A stretch of DNA of 64,000 nucleotides from Corbicula japonica (lineage: Eukaryota; Mollusca; Bivalvia; Venerida; Cyrenidae), in contig JAZAYU010000257.1 in the NCBI GenBank assembly GCA_038501625.1, positions 1 through 64,000 on the forward strand, written 5' to 3'. The translations under genes were made by a program, and so were the position numbers. The number at the start of each line of letters is the position of its first letter. Position 1 is the first letter of the stretch. Below the pieces are notes generated by a model. The model did not search any database. It had not been told where the DNA came from and saw nothing but the letters and a program-made list of their open reading frames with translations. This document shows positions 33,898-44,215 of this stretch, in pieces.

Positions 33898-34069
33898 ATA
33901 TCATATACCCTATGAATTTAAAGCATTCTGATGATGATAATGATGATGACGATGATGATGATGGCAAAGGTAGTTATTAATTCCCGGGGTAGTTATCACT
34001 TTTTTCGGACTCGCGAGTACGGAGTTCTCGACCAATCAGAATGCTTTAAATTCATAGGGTATATGATAT
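33898..34069. repeat. Second foldback with 35-bp perfect arms, abutting the hairpin
   Basis: 33898-33932 and 34035-34069 are perfect inverted repeats beginning ATATCATATACCCTATG. The 102-bp interior has a GATGATGAT microsatellite (about 33930-33962) and a CCAATCAGAATGC block. It starts one base after the outer end of the preceding hairpin. Confidence 0.95.
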
Positions 34070-34382
34070 TATAGCATATCAAGTAATATTTTGCTCCTAG
34101 ATTAAAATGTTTGCCAGACTGTTCTGGCAAAAAGTAGGGGAAATTAACACTTTAATGCTAAGAGGTCGATTTTGGCATCGCTGTGAAATGGTGTAAAAAA
34201 ACACTGCTTAAAACACTCTGTGGACAAAACTTTCATATTGATATAGGCTTTTGTTGGGGACTGGGGCTTACAAATAAATCAATCAATGAGATAGCTTTAT
34301 TTGTGGTCACCAGGGCTGTCACATTGGGTGTACATGTATTTTGTGCAACATAGTCACCACCTCTGGGACTTGACAGAAGTGG

Positions 34383-34632
34383 TGACCCTTTCCTCCAGAT
34401 ATACCCATTTTTATGCATGTCCGACCAGTGTAGATCCACATCAGCCGGCACATTTTTACGCATTTATGCTGTCTGATCAGGATCTGCACTGGTCGCATTT
34501 TGGTCAAAAATAACCTAATTAATAAAAAAGCGAACAGTTTAGATCCTGATCAGATGGCATTGATGTGCCAGCTGATCTGGATCTAAACTGTTCACCCACG
34601 CAATAAAGTTGTATCTATGGAGGAAAGGGTTA
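34383..34632. mobile_element. Foldback family (GTAGATCCAGATCAG type), best full-length copy
   Basis: It is bounded by CCCTTTCCTCCAGATATAC and its inverse GTATCTATGGAGGAAAGGG, about 250 bp. Inside are two further inverted pairs: GACCAGTGTAGATCCA-CATCAGC with GATCAGGATCTGCACTGGTC, and GAACAGTTTAGATCCTGATCAG with GCTGATCTGGATCTAAACTGTTC. They are joined by GCATTTTGGTCAAAAATAACCTAATTAATAAAAAAGC. It has no coding capacity, so it is MITE-like. Shorter or older copies are spread over the window. Confidence 0.88.
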
Positions 34633-35219
34633 ATGTTCTTAGTTATGGGGTAAAATGTTCCTATGGAATATAATTCTTTATACAAGAATTTAGGCAGTGG
34701 ATAATAGAACAAGTTTATACATTTCCTGATTAATTTGGGAACAGTAACAGTAACTAAATCACCAGGAATAAAACCTGAAATCTGTTCTTAAAAATCAACT
34801 TCGTCATAGATTATTACGATTGCATAAATTAACATAAATGGGGCACACCACGGGAAAAGATACCTTCAGTTTTATTATGATTTTAGTTGTAACTAAATTT
34901 CGAAAGAACTTTAAACTACTTATTATTTTCTCATAATTAAAAAGTCATTTAGTTACTCATTCGGTATGGTATTTTACCACAAAATTCATAATAATTAATG
35001 TCGTCTGCTCAACTTTATGACATCATTTCGAGGATTGACGTCAGCTGTCCGAATGTACCTTTATCTGTGACATGCCCCAAATGTTAAAGCTCATAGCTGA
35101 GTCTCTGAACTCTTGTAATCTGGATCGTATTATGCATGTCACAGTTCTTTGTTCAAGTGTATAACTACAATTTGCTGTGTTTGTGTGTTTGAGTCTATGA
35201 AAAAGAAGTATTTTAAAGT

Positions 35220-35262
35220 ATGTAAATCATGACTGTTGATCTGGGTCTACACTGGTAACAAA
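35220..35262 (-). repeat. Foldback family fragment
   Basis: TGTTGATCTGGGTCTACACTGGTAAC matches one inner arm. 34633-35219 has nothing else recognised. Confidence 0.55.
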
Positions 35263-35324
35263 TGTGCCATAAGCAGTGATGAGCATTTGAAGAGATTGAA
35301 TTGTTAGGCATCGGGTCAACAATT

Positions 35325-37040
35325 TAACCCTTTCCTCCATAGATACACCTTTATTGCATGGGCGAACAGTTTAGATCCAGATCAGTGGCACATCTGTACC
35401 AAGTGACCAGGATCTGAACTATTCGCTTTTTAACTCACCTGTCACATAGTGACAAGGTGAGCTTTTGTGATCGCCTTTTGTCCGTCATCTGTCCGTCCGT
35501 TTAAAATTGTTGTCTGCACTCTAGAGGTCTTAGTTTTTATCCAATTTTCTTCAAACTTGGTCAGAATGTTTATCACAATGATATCTATGTCAAATTCGAA
35601 ACTGGGTCGTGTTACCTTGAAAACTAGGTCACTTGGTCAAATTATAGAAAAAGCTTGTCCCCACTCTAGCGGTCTTAATGTTGGTGTGATCTTCTTTAAA
35701 CTTAGTTGGAATGTTTATCTCAATGATATCTAGGTCAAGTTCGTAACTGGGTCATGTGACCCTAAAACTAGGTCACCAGGTCAAATTAAAGAAAAAGCTT
35801 TTCCGCACTATAGCAGTCTTAATTTTGTTGGGATCTTCTTCAAACTTGGTCAGAATGTTTATCTCAATGATATGTAGGTCAAGTTCGATCGTGGGTTATG
35901 TGACCTTGAAACCTAGGTCACAAGGTCAAATCATATAAAAAGCTTGAACGCACACTAACAGTCTTCTTAAAACGTGGTCAGAATGTTTATCTCCATGATA
36001 TATAGGTCATGTTCGTAACTGGGTAAAGTGACTTTGAAAACTAGGTCAATAGGTCGAATTATAGAAAAAGGTTGTCCCCACTCTAGCTTTCTTAATTTTG
36101 GTCGGATCTTCTATTAACTTGGTCAGAATGTTTATCTCAATGATATGTAGGTAAAATTTGAAAGTGGGTCATGTGAACTTGAAAACAAGGTCACAAGGTT
36201 AAATTTTAGAAAAAGCTTGTCCGAACTCAAGTGGTCTTACTTTTGGTCTGATCTTCTTCAAGCTTGGTCAGAATGTTTATCTCGATGAAAGCTAGTTCAA
36301 GTTCAAACCTGGGTCATGTGACCTTGAAAACTAGGTCACAGTGTCAAATTATAGAAAAAGCTTGTCCGCACTGTAGCGGTCTTAATTTTGGTCCTCTTTT
36401 TCAAGCTTGGTCAGAATGTTTATTTCAATGATATCTAGGTCAAGTTCGAAACTGGGTCATGTGACCTTGAAAACTAGGTCACTAGGTCAAGTTATAATAA
36501 AAGCTTGTCTGCACACTAGTGGTCTTTATTTTGGTCTGATATTCACTTACATTACCATAAGATCTTGGTTCTTTTTTTGAAATTGCCATATTGCATTATG
36601 GGTTCCAGAGTTATTGCCCATGAACGTGCCGAAATTAACTATTTAGACCTTGTCTGCACAATAGCAGCAGCTGCTCCATTTTTGATTTGGATTTAATTAA
36701 ACTTGTACAACACTTTAGTTACTATAAGATCTCGGTTCCTTTCTTGAACCAGCTAGATTCCATAATGGGTTCCAGAGTTACGGCCCTTGAAAGAGCCAAA
36801 GTAAGCTATTTTGACCTTTTCTCCACAATAGCAGCTTTATTTTTTGACTTGATTTTACCACACTTGCACACAACTCTTGCAGCCATTGAGCAGTTGTTGA
36901 CAGGTGAGCGACCCAGGGTGCTATGGACCCTCTTGTTGATTTGTTAGGTTATTTCTGACCAAAATGCGACCAGTGCAGATCCTGATCAGACGGCATAAAT
37001 GCGTAAAAATATGTTTACATGTATATAGGAAAAGGTTAAA
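35325..37040 (+). repeat. Foldback family copy split by a pearl/HINE-like insertion
   Basis: The left half 35325-35432 runs from AACCCTTTCCTCCATAGATACAC to GAACTATTCGCTTTTTA. The right half resumes at about 36936 with TTAGGTTATTTCTGACCAAAATGCGACC and ends GTATATAGGAAAAGGTTAA. Joined, they reproduce the order of the intact copy at 34383-34632. The element 35433-36935 therefore inserted into it. Confidence 0.85.
35433..36935. mobile_element. pearl/HINE-like (Helentron-type) non-autonomous element, copy B
   Basis: It starts CTCACCTGTCACATAGTGAC (itself partly palindromic). The inverse TTGACAGGTGAGC lies near the end at 36897-36909, giving subterminal inverted repeats. TCCGTCATCTGTCCGTCCG follows the 5' end. 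Seven cores of about 145 bp carry CTTGGTCAGAATGTTTAT (near 35555, 35700, 35844, 35975, 36118, 36263, 36406). The 3' end is a hairpin AGGGT-GCTATGG-ACCCT (36915-36931), then CTTG and TT. It has the same plan as copy A with unrelated core sequence. The open frame 36687-36947 is incidental. Confidence 0.8.
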
Positions 37041-37154
37041 AAAACTTGGCATATCTCCTTTATATTAGTATGAGTAATCATCATTGATACATAAACATAA
37101 GAAATAAAAATAGAAATCACCCACATCTTGGAGTTACTATAATAATAACTACTA

Positions 37155-37275
37155 CCATTTATCAAACAGTATAGATCCTGTTACAAATGCATGAATGTGC
37201 AGGCAGACTGCATGAATCTGCAGGCAGCCTGCATAAATTGCAGGCTGGTCTGGATCTACACTGGTCTCACAGGGA
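37155..37275 (+). repeat. Foldback family fragment with internal duplication
   Basis: CAGTATAGATCCTGTTAC and GGTCTGGATCTACACTGGTC are family words. A GCAGGCAG-CTGCATGAAT-type segment is repeated three times between them (about 37187-37247). Confidence 0.6.
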
Positions 37276-37334
37276 ATGTAAGCCTTATTTATGCAGTATA
37301 AGGGTAGCTTCCAAACAAAATTCTAACACAACAT

Positions 37335-38235
37335 CTCAACAGGAAAATCGAGGGCATTACAAGTCATAAAACATGGGACTTCCCCATGGCCACTAATCAC
37401 GGCTGTTACAAGTCAATAAACATGTGACTTCTCCAAGATCGTGGGCATTTCAAGTCAGAACACATGGGACTTCCTTATGATCACGGGCGTTTCAAGTCAT
37501 AAAATATGGGACTTCCCTATGGTCACAGGCGTTACAAGTCATAAAACACGGGACTTCCCCACGATCGCGGGAATTTCAAGTCATAGCAAATGGTGCTTCC
37601 CCATCATTGTGGGCATTACAAGTCCTAAAACACGCGACCTTCACATTATCGCGGGCGTTACAAGTCATAAAACATGGGACTTCCACATTATCGCGGGCGT
37701 TACAAGTCATAAAACATGGGACTTCCACATTATCGCGGGCTTTACAAGTCTTAAAACTTGGGACTTCCACATTATCGCGGACGTTACAAGTCATTAAACA
37801 TGGGACTTCCCTATGATCAAAGGCGTTACAAGTAATAAAAAATGGGACTTCCCCAATGGTCACTGATCACGGGCGTTAAAAGTAATAAAATATGGGACTT
37901 CTTCATGATCGCGAGTGTTACAAGTCAACTTTTTTATTCCCCATGATCACGGGCGTTATAAGTCAATAAACATGTGACTTTCCTATGTCACTGATCATGG
38001 GCGTTACACGTCATAAAACATGAGACTTCCCCATGGTCAATGATCACGGGCGTTACAAGTCACAAAACATTAGACTTCCCAATGGTCACTGATCACGGGC
38101 GTTACAAGTCATAAAACAAAGTCATAAAAAATGAGAATTCCCATTGATCACGGGCGTTACAAGTCATAAAACATAGGACTTCCCCGTGATCTTGACGGTC
38201 ACACGTCATAAAACATAGGACTTCCCCGCAAGCGA
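37335..38235 (+). repeat. Minisatellite, about 42-bp unit, about 20 copies
   Basis: The unit is GGGCGTTACAAGTCATAAAA followed by CATGGGACTTCCCCAT-GATCAC. Central copies are exactly 42 bp; flanking ones vary with an extra CACTGATCA. A period divisible by three keeps both strands open: 118 codons at 37441-37797 (+) and 95 at 37576-37863 (-). The peptides are pure period-14 repeats, so I read this as non-coding. Confidence 0.9.
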
Positions 38236-38317
38236 TTATCTACTAGCCTAAATATCGGTTCTCTATACACGCCCGCTAAACATCGCTCCAAACCAAAAAG
38301 AGACCAATCTCCACACA

Positions 38318-38378
38318 GAGTTGTCGTTCCTTGCAGTCTCTTACATTAAAGTGAGTTAAGGAGAGACAACTCTGGATA
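38318..38378. repeat. Short inverted repeat
   Basis: AGAGTTGTCGTTCCTT and AAGGAGAGACAACTCT face each other across about 29 bp. Confidence 0.6.
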
Positions 38379-38520
38379 GAAATTGTTACAGAACAGGCTC
38401 AAGTTAACGTATTTGACGTCAGGACGTCACGTCATAAACAAATGTTTTGGCGCCATTTCATGGAATTTTTCTGTCAAATTCACATAAAGTGTGCACTAAC
38501 AGCATAAAATAAAAAGAAAA

Positions 38521-38671
38521 TTTGTTTTTGCCAGCGAAATATAGAAAAATACTTTAACTCATGAACTCCGGAATTATGTATTTTCACTCGTGGCTTCGCC
38601 ACTCGTGAAAATACGAATTCCGGAGCTCACTCGGTGAAATATAATTTTCTATCTTACACTGATAAAAACAA
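38521..38671. mobile_element. Foldback element centred on GGC-TTC-GCC
   Basis: The two 75-bp halves are imperfect inverses. From the centre out they share CACTCGTGAAAATAC, (G)AATTCCGGAG, TCGGTGAAATAT and TTTTGCCAG/CTGATAAAA ends. It is related to 49414-49564. Confidence 0.85.
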
Positions 38672-39184
38672 ATATCCTATTTTTCCTTGGTATGTGTTCG
38701 GAATTAAAAATTTGTGTTATTCAAATCACGTTTAACAGTAAAACGATAAGGGCATTTTGCTACTTGATGGGAGGCCCTGTTTTTATGATGTAACCATTGT
38801 AGCCATTTCTGATATGCATAATGTTGTCGGCGTAAGCTGTATATCATTGGCGTTCGACCTTTTTTCAACCCATAACGTTGTGTAAATATTCTGCCTTTTA
38901 TAAATAAATATGCGTTAGGAAAAAAAAGTATTTAGTTTACTTCCTAATTTACCGCACGATTTCTAATGGAGGGTTAGTACGATTATCGAAAATACAGTGT
39001 CGTTACTCACAATTTGAAACGGTGTAATGGTAAGTTTTTTTCGGAGAAGCTTAACGCAAAGAATTCGATATCCAAACAGATCTTTCAAAGTGAATATAAT
39101 CTGTTTAATTTTTTTCTGTTTTTGACATTTCAAGTGGTTATTCAGTTCTTATTACAGTCATATTTTAGCACAGCGTTTCCGACC
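38672..39184. other. Stretch without a supported gene
   Basis: AT-rich DNA with no recognised gene or repeat boundary. A donor-like ATG|GTAAGT lies near 39026-39034 with no matching exon. Confidence 0.4.
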
Positions 39185-39187
39185 TTT

Positions 39188-39235
39188 TTCGTGGTGTAGT
39201 GGATAAGCGATCGCTTCACATGTGAAGGATACGCG
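39188..39235 (+). repeat. tRNA-like fragment (5' half, valine-like)
   Basis: GTGGTGTAGTGGATAAGCG fits the D-arm and A box of a tRNA. It is followed by CGCTTCACATGTGAAGG, which resembles an anticodon arm with CAC. No T-arm or B box (GGTTCRA) follows, so this is a truncated tRNA or the head of a tRNA-derived SINE, not a working tRNA. Confidence 0.45.
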
Positions 39236-39594
39236 CATTTATTTATATTAGAGGAACAACAAGTGTACATTTCCAAACAATCCATCACAAATCAACTATA
39301 TATACTATTTCTGGAATAATCCAGAGCAAAATATCGGTTTTGTTGTCGCAAACTTTAGGTACTACGTTTCTTGCCAACGCTGTGTGTGGGTGTACGGTGG
39401 TCCTTCATTTATACTGTCGCAGCCATGTTTGTTTGTATTTATGCACGATGAGAATGAAACACAGACATAATCAGAAAACTCGTTAAATTTATATATTGTG
39501 AGATGATAAGTAATCGAAGTGTCATGTTTATAATAAGATAATCCATAATACCGTGACACATGCTATAAAGGAAGGTAAACTCGTCCAAAGTTAG

Positions 39595-40136
39595 ACCCAG
39601 TTACACAGACGCTCGGTGCCCAATCGGTTATTTTGTTTTACTCGCTGTTTTGATCGGTTGACATGCGTTATTTTGTTTCTGGTTTTCTGTGTAAACAGCC
39701 ATCGGTGATTGACAAGTATTCAACGAATATTTCATGGGTTGCTAGTACACTTTCATTCTCATCTTTTTTCTATCGGTGGTAAATATAAGTTGATCGATTG
39801 CTTATCGGTGACCCATCGGAGATATCGGTTGTAGACCGGTTGTCGATCGGTGATATGTGTTGTAGACAGGTTGTCGATCGGTGATGATCGGTTATAGACA
39901 GGTTTTCATTCAGTTATTTGTAAACTATTTTCACCGATCGAGAATTTTAAACATGTCTAAAAATCCCTACTGGTAAATTTTCACGGATGAAACTCATCTT
40001 TCCCTAATAGCAGTTGGATTGTGGAAAACAGGTGACCAAAAGCTGTATTTGGTGTTAATCCTTTGTCATCGATTCACTCCATAATTTGGCTTCAAAAACT
40101 ACCGATCAATAAACGATGACTCTGTGTAACTGGGGT
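39595..40136. mobile_element. About 540-bp element with AC(C)CCAGTTACACAGA inverted ends
   Basis: ACCCAGTTACACAGA at 39595-39609 is the inverse of TCTGTGTAACTGGGGT at 40121-40136, with one extra base. The interior repeats TCGGT(G/T)-type words (ATCGGTGA, ATCGGTTG) about ten times between 39640 and 39910. No coding capacity is seen. 40137-40540 has nothing recognised. Confidence 0.75.
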
Positions 40137-40540
40137 GTTTAAATTTTGTTATCTAAAAGAAACCTCGTAGCCAAGTCAATAACCTTATCTCTGCTACAAC
40201 GACCTCAATTCTTTCCCATTTTAACCAACAAATCGCTTTTTCAGTCTAAATATTTGACATATATTCCGGAGTTTCGGAAATTCAGAACGCCCGAGGTACA
40301 ACCAAAATCAGCGGATTGTATAGACATAAAATAGTTTGTGCCACTAAGGATATATGCATGACATAACTTGACATCTTTGTTATGTACAACTACAGAATTA
40401 TCATTAGTTTCATTTCGATCAGTAATTCGTCAAATATTTTGCTGGCTCAAGAAAGCCATCTTGATTAGACAATTGACTTTTAATAATCGCTCATGTCTGA
40501 AGGCAAAAAGTAGCGAATGATTCTTTCAATCGATACATAG

Positions 40541-40764
40541 GTAGAGCGGGGGCGGGTATTACCGAACACTTAGGCCACAAATTCTACAGTTTGGTAATAG
40601 ACACCAATCGAACTTGTAAACAAGTCAAATATTCTATGAAAGTATATTGGCATCATATTTCACATCACATACACGTTTATCATTAAGAAAAACAAACGTA
40701 AGTTTTATTTGAAAATTATGTTCGGAATAGGACACCTGTTTGGTAATACCCGCCCCCGCTCTAC
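40541..40764. mobile_element. 224-bp MITE with perfect 23-bp TIR
   Basis: 40541-40563 (GTAGAGCGGGGGCGGGTATT...) and 40742-40764 are perfect inverses. A TA one base inside each tip would allow a TA-type (mariner-like) duplication, which is only a suggestion. The GC-rich tips contrast with the AT-rich interior. Confidence 0.9.
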
Positions 40765-41087
40765 ATTCTATTTGTAATATTTTTTTATTTATGACTATTA
40801 GAAAAATCTCCTTTCGAACCCACGAACATATAAGTATTTTCTTCCACATGGATATTCAAGTATTATAATTGTTTTTAATCTTTTGTCGATTCTTAATTAT
40901 CGCAAAACGACTCAACCAGATTTTTCTAGCTGGCGCTGTACTAGAATAATGAAAACAGAATCACGACAAACGTCTTAACAAATTTCGCAAGACAATGTCG
41001 CCGATTAATGTGAAAACGTGTGTCACATTTTTACCATTTATAGCATCGAGTTATTTTGGTGAATCACATTTTAGGAACATCTGATTA

Positions 41088-41096
41088 AATATAAAG
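41088..41096 (+). promoter_or_regulatory. Possible TATA box of the Cys-rich gene
   Basis: AATATAAAG lies about 55 bp before the ATG at 41147, a spacing that would leave a 5' UTR of about 25-30 bases. It is inferred from position only. Confidence 0.35.
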
Positions 41097-41146
41097 ACTG
41101 AATGCAAACACAATGTCCACATGAACTAATTAGTTTATACTAAACA

Positions 41147-43038
41147 ATGAAGGTTATAATAGCAGTTGCTTGTCTTCTGACATTTGTCGGTGAGAACTTT
41201 TTTAATTCTTTTCCTTATTTAAATTGGTTCAATCTACTGTTGAGTGAAGAAAACATTGTTGCAAGATTTGTCATTTAGGAAAATTCATTCCGACTTGTAA
41301 ATAATTGCATATTACATGTATAAATTTAAAATAACGGTTAAGAGAAGTCACATACCCAGTTACAGACCATCTCTGTTGCAGATAAATAGTAATATATTAA
41401 AATAATATTTATAAATTTAAAAATAACCGTTTCAATACGACGGTGTTTGGATATTATCATTAACCTCTTAACAATTATTAAATATATTTAACACTCAAGG
41501 AAATGCTAGCTCATTCTGTATCGTAATTGGAAATGCATGGCTAGGCGCAGTCGCAGTACGGGTTTGTTCACAAAACCATTTTATATTAATTTTATCGATA
41601 TTATCACAACTTTAAAACTCCTTCTTTAATGTACAATGTCTCGGTAAATTCCATGTAATTACGAACGATATACATCACTGCTTATAACACTGGTCTGTTA
41701 TATTGAAATATCCCAATTGTCAATGTTAAATATCCCAATAATCAGTGTTAAATATCCCAATAATCAGTGTTAAATATCCCAATAATCAGTGTTGAATATC
41801 CAAATAATCAGTGTTAAATATCCTAATTTTCAGTGTCTATAAGAAAAATGATTACGACATGTTTAGTGAAAACAAAATACATCGTCTTTAAACTAAGACA
41901 GAAATACATGGGTTCATAAACACTTCATCACAGTTAACCCCTTCTAGTAATCATGCAAAACTCAATGTAACTGCAAACATAACGCAGATTCAACGAAGGA
42001 ATTGCTGTTCTGCTACGTCATAAAATAGTGGATGAAATCTGACTGACAAGCATTATTTGTCAGAAAGTTGAAGTAACAACTGCGAAAACCTTGACTGTTT
42101 ATGAACACAAACATCAATTTGTACCTCTGACATTGACATGTTTCAGTGTATGTTGTCGGCGAGCCATGTGTAACCGACGCCGACTGTGTAAACCATCATA
42201 TAACTGTGTGCCGCACTAACACCCACGAGACTTGTGGTAGCAGAATAAGCCAGTGCGTGTGCGTATCAGGACTATCGAGTACGTATTTGGAGTTATATTA
42301 CCAGAACGTGAAATAACTTCAAGCGCAATCATTTAATGCTTTATAAGGAAAAAAAATTATTAAAACGTTCGTTCATTTCTGAGCGTGTAAGTTTGAAAGT
42401 GATTTTGTTGATCGTTGATAATATGTCAAATTTCAGGTGATGTTTTTAAGATGAAGTAATCGTGGTATTTTGTCGTCCTACAGCTAGCATTTCATCTAAA
42501 TGAGCTCAAGGCGTTATTATATCCGTATATTGCCAATACAGTATTTCATATCTCTGGAGACAACACAAACATAACATCACGAAATATTTGTTTGAGAGCA
42601 TCGTCTATTGAGATTTTTGTGCAGTGATCATTTTTAATGAGATACGTATCAATGCACAAAATAGTACTACAATTTCTTGTAGTCAAAGTTATACAGGGAA
42701 ATACATATCTCTCCCAATAGAAGGATACCTCGTCAGGTTCTGATGTCCAGTTGTGCCAACGTTCAATAAAAATAACTCGGTGTGAATGATTAAGTAAAAT
42801 AAAGCCAGTAATTGCAGTATACGATTGTTACAAATGGTAATATACCATTATCCTCGTTTCCATTCCCTTTTTGTTTACAGCAATAGCTTGTACCACGAGA
42901 GACAATTGTCTACAGAAAATTTCAAACTGCCGAGAGAGAGATGAACACTGTGTTGATGGAACATGTAGATGTGCACAGCTACCACCAGTGAGCACTGTGT
43001 TGATGGAACATGTAGATGTGCACAGCTACCACCAGTGA
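41147..43038 (+). CDS. Secreted twelve-cysteine protein, Cvsi-like protease-inhibitor candidate, three exons
   Basis: Exon 1 (41147-41189) encodes a signal peptide, MKVIIAVACLLTFV, and ends at a donor G|GTGAGA. Exon 2 (42147-42278) follows TTTCAG and encodes six cysteines (EPCVTDADC to QCVC). Exon 3 (42881-43038) follows TTGTTTACAG and encodes six more (ACTTRDNC to TCRC). Phases match at both junctions. The mature protein would be about 76 residues plus a tail, with twelve Cys and one six-Cys module per exon. Size and Cys count agree with what I recall of the oyster serine protease inhibitors cvSI-1/Cvsi-2 (MEROPS I84), though spacing should be checked. Tandem duplication of a 47-bp segment in exon 3 replaces the ancestral PPA-stop with PPV plus about 16 residues before TGA at 43036-43038. 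All twelve cysteines precede it, so function could be kept. Confidence 0.72.
41703..41834 (+). repeat. 22-bp tandem repeat in intron 1
   Basis: Six units of TGTTAAATATCCCAATAATC-AG start at about 41703, 41724, 41746, 41768, 41790 and 41812; the first and last are diverged. Confidence 0.9.
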
Positions 43039-43272
43039 GCACTGTGTTGATGGAACATGTAGATGTTCACAGCTACCACCAGTGAGCACTGTGTTGATGG
43101 AACATGTAGATGTGCACAGCTACCACCAGTGAGCACTGTGTTGATGGAACATGTAGATGTGCACAGCTACCACCAGTGAGCACTGTGTTGATGGAACATG
43201 TAGATGTGCACAGCTACCAACAGCGAGCACTGTGTTGATGGAACATGCAGATGTGCACAGCTACCACCAGCT
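42943..43272 (+). repeat. 47-bp tandem repeat, seven copies, in the last exon
   Basis: Copies of GAGCACTGTGTTGATGGAAC...CACCAGT start at 42943, 42990, 43037, 43084, 43131, 43178 and 43225. The first belongs to the Cys-rich coding sequence. The last still holds the presumed original end, GCT TAA (TAA at 43273-43275). Copies differ by only one to three bases. Confidence 0.95.
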
Positions 43273-43275
43273 TAA

Positions 43276-44059
43276 AAACTTTATTAAGATAAACAGTCTT
43301 AATCGGTAATGTCCGATCATATCTTGGTTAAGTACAATTTCATTATCTTCTAAGCAACAACTTGACTCGATTTTCCACATATCTCCATGCATATGTTTAT
43401 TTGAGATAACCAAAATGTAACTTGCCTGATTATGACAAATCTGGAACGTCAATTATCTTAAAGTCAGATTTCTGCATCTCGATGCAATAATATAAAGCTG
43501 TTGATTTTGATCGATTTATTGACAATATTCATTTATTTAATTTGGCGGATGGGGTTGGAGATAAATCAGCAGGGAAACTTGATCTTTGTTCGTGCTGATT
43601 TTCGACCCTTAGCTAAACCTGACCGGATAAGTGAGAGATTGATGCATTACAACCTGTTTTAAACCCCTTGTGACAAACAAGTTGTGTTCGCTCAATACCA
43701 AAACAATATATACAGCGTTCGTGTGCTAAACATTTATATTAGGAGCAATTCTGTTTTAAATAAAGAAAACATAATAAAATGTTACAACTAGTCCATGTCA
43801 TATGGTTTTTGAAGGACTCAAAAACATGTCCGTGAGATTTCATAATGCGATCGAAAAGCAAAATTCATTTGGCTCAGCCATGTCGAGGTAATGGTTAGGA
43901 TTGTACAACAAAATATCAATGGGAAGCTAGTCGGCTGTAAACATAATTATTTCTACATTATCTCTTGATTTTGGAAAAGCGAACACCATAGAAGGGCGTC
44001 AAATATGCTTGATAGTTTAATATTGTTATTCACGAAATACATCTTTATGTGTCCAGGCT
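43276..44059. other. Downstream of the Cys-rich gene, no further gene seen
   Basis: AT-rich DNA. The first AATAAA I see on the plus strand is near 43757-43762, which would make a long 3' UTR; it may not be the real poly(A) signal. Confidence 0.35.
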
Positions 44060-44215
44060 GTCAAGCGGTCATAATTTTTCCTACTTTTTCCTACTTTTTC
44101 CTACTTTTTAGTCTTGTTCCTACTTTTTCCTACTATTTTACAAAAACCTCCTACTATTCCTACTTTTTTGTCAGTTGGACAAAGAAACAAATCTATATCT
44201 TTTAAAAGAAGATTT
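44060..44215 (+). repeat. CCTACTTTTT repeat element, copy 1
   Basis: TTCCTACTTTTT repeats three times, then CCTACT(A/T)TTTTACAAAAACCTCCTACTATTCCTAC. The same layout with CCTAGT appears at 62783-62868, including the ACAAAAA-CTCCTA(C/G)TATTCCTA block. The two are copies of one family. Confidence 0.75.

Noticed and set aside
36687..36947. 86-codon ORF
   Set aside because: It falls in the 3' part of pearl-like element B and crosses its terminal hairpin.
37441..37863. Repetitive 118- and 95-residue proteins
   Set aside because: A period of 42 bp keeps both strands open automatically.
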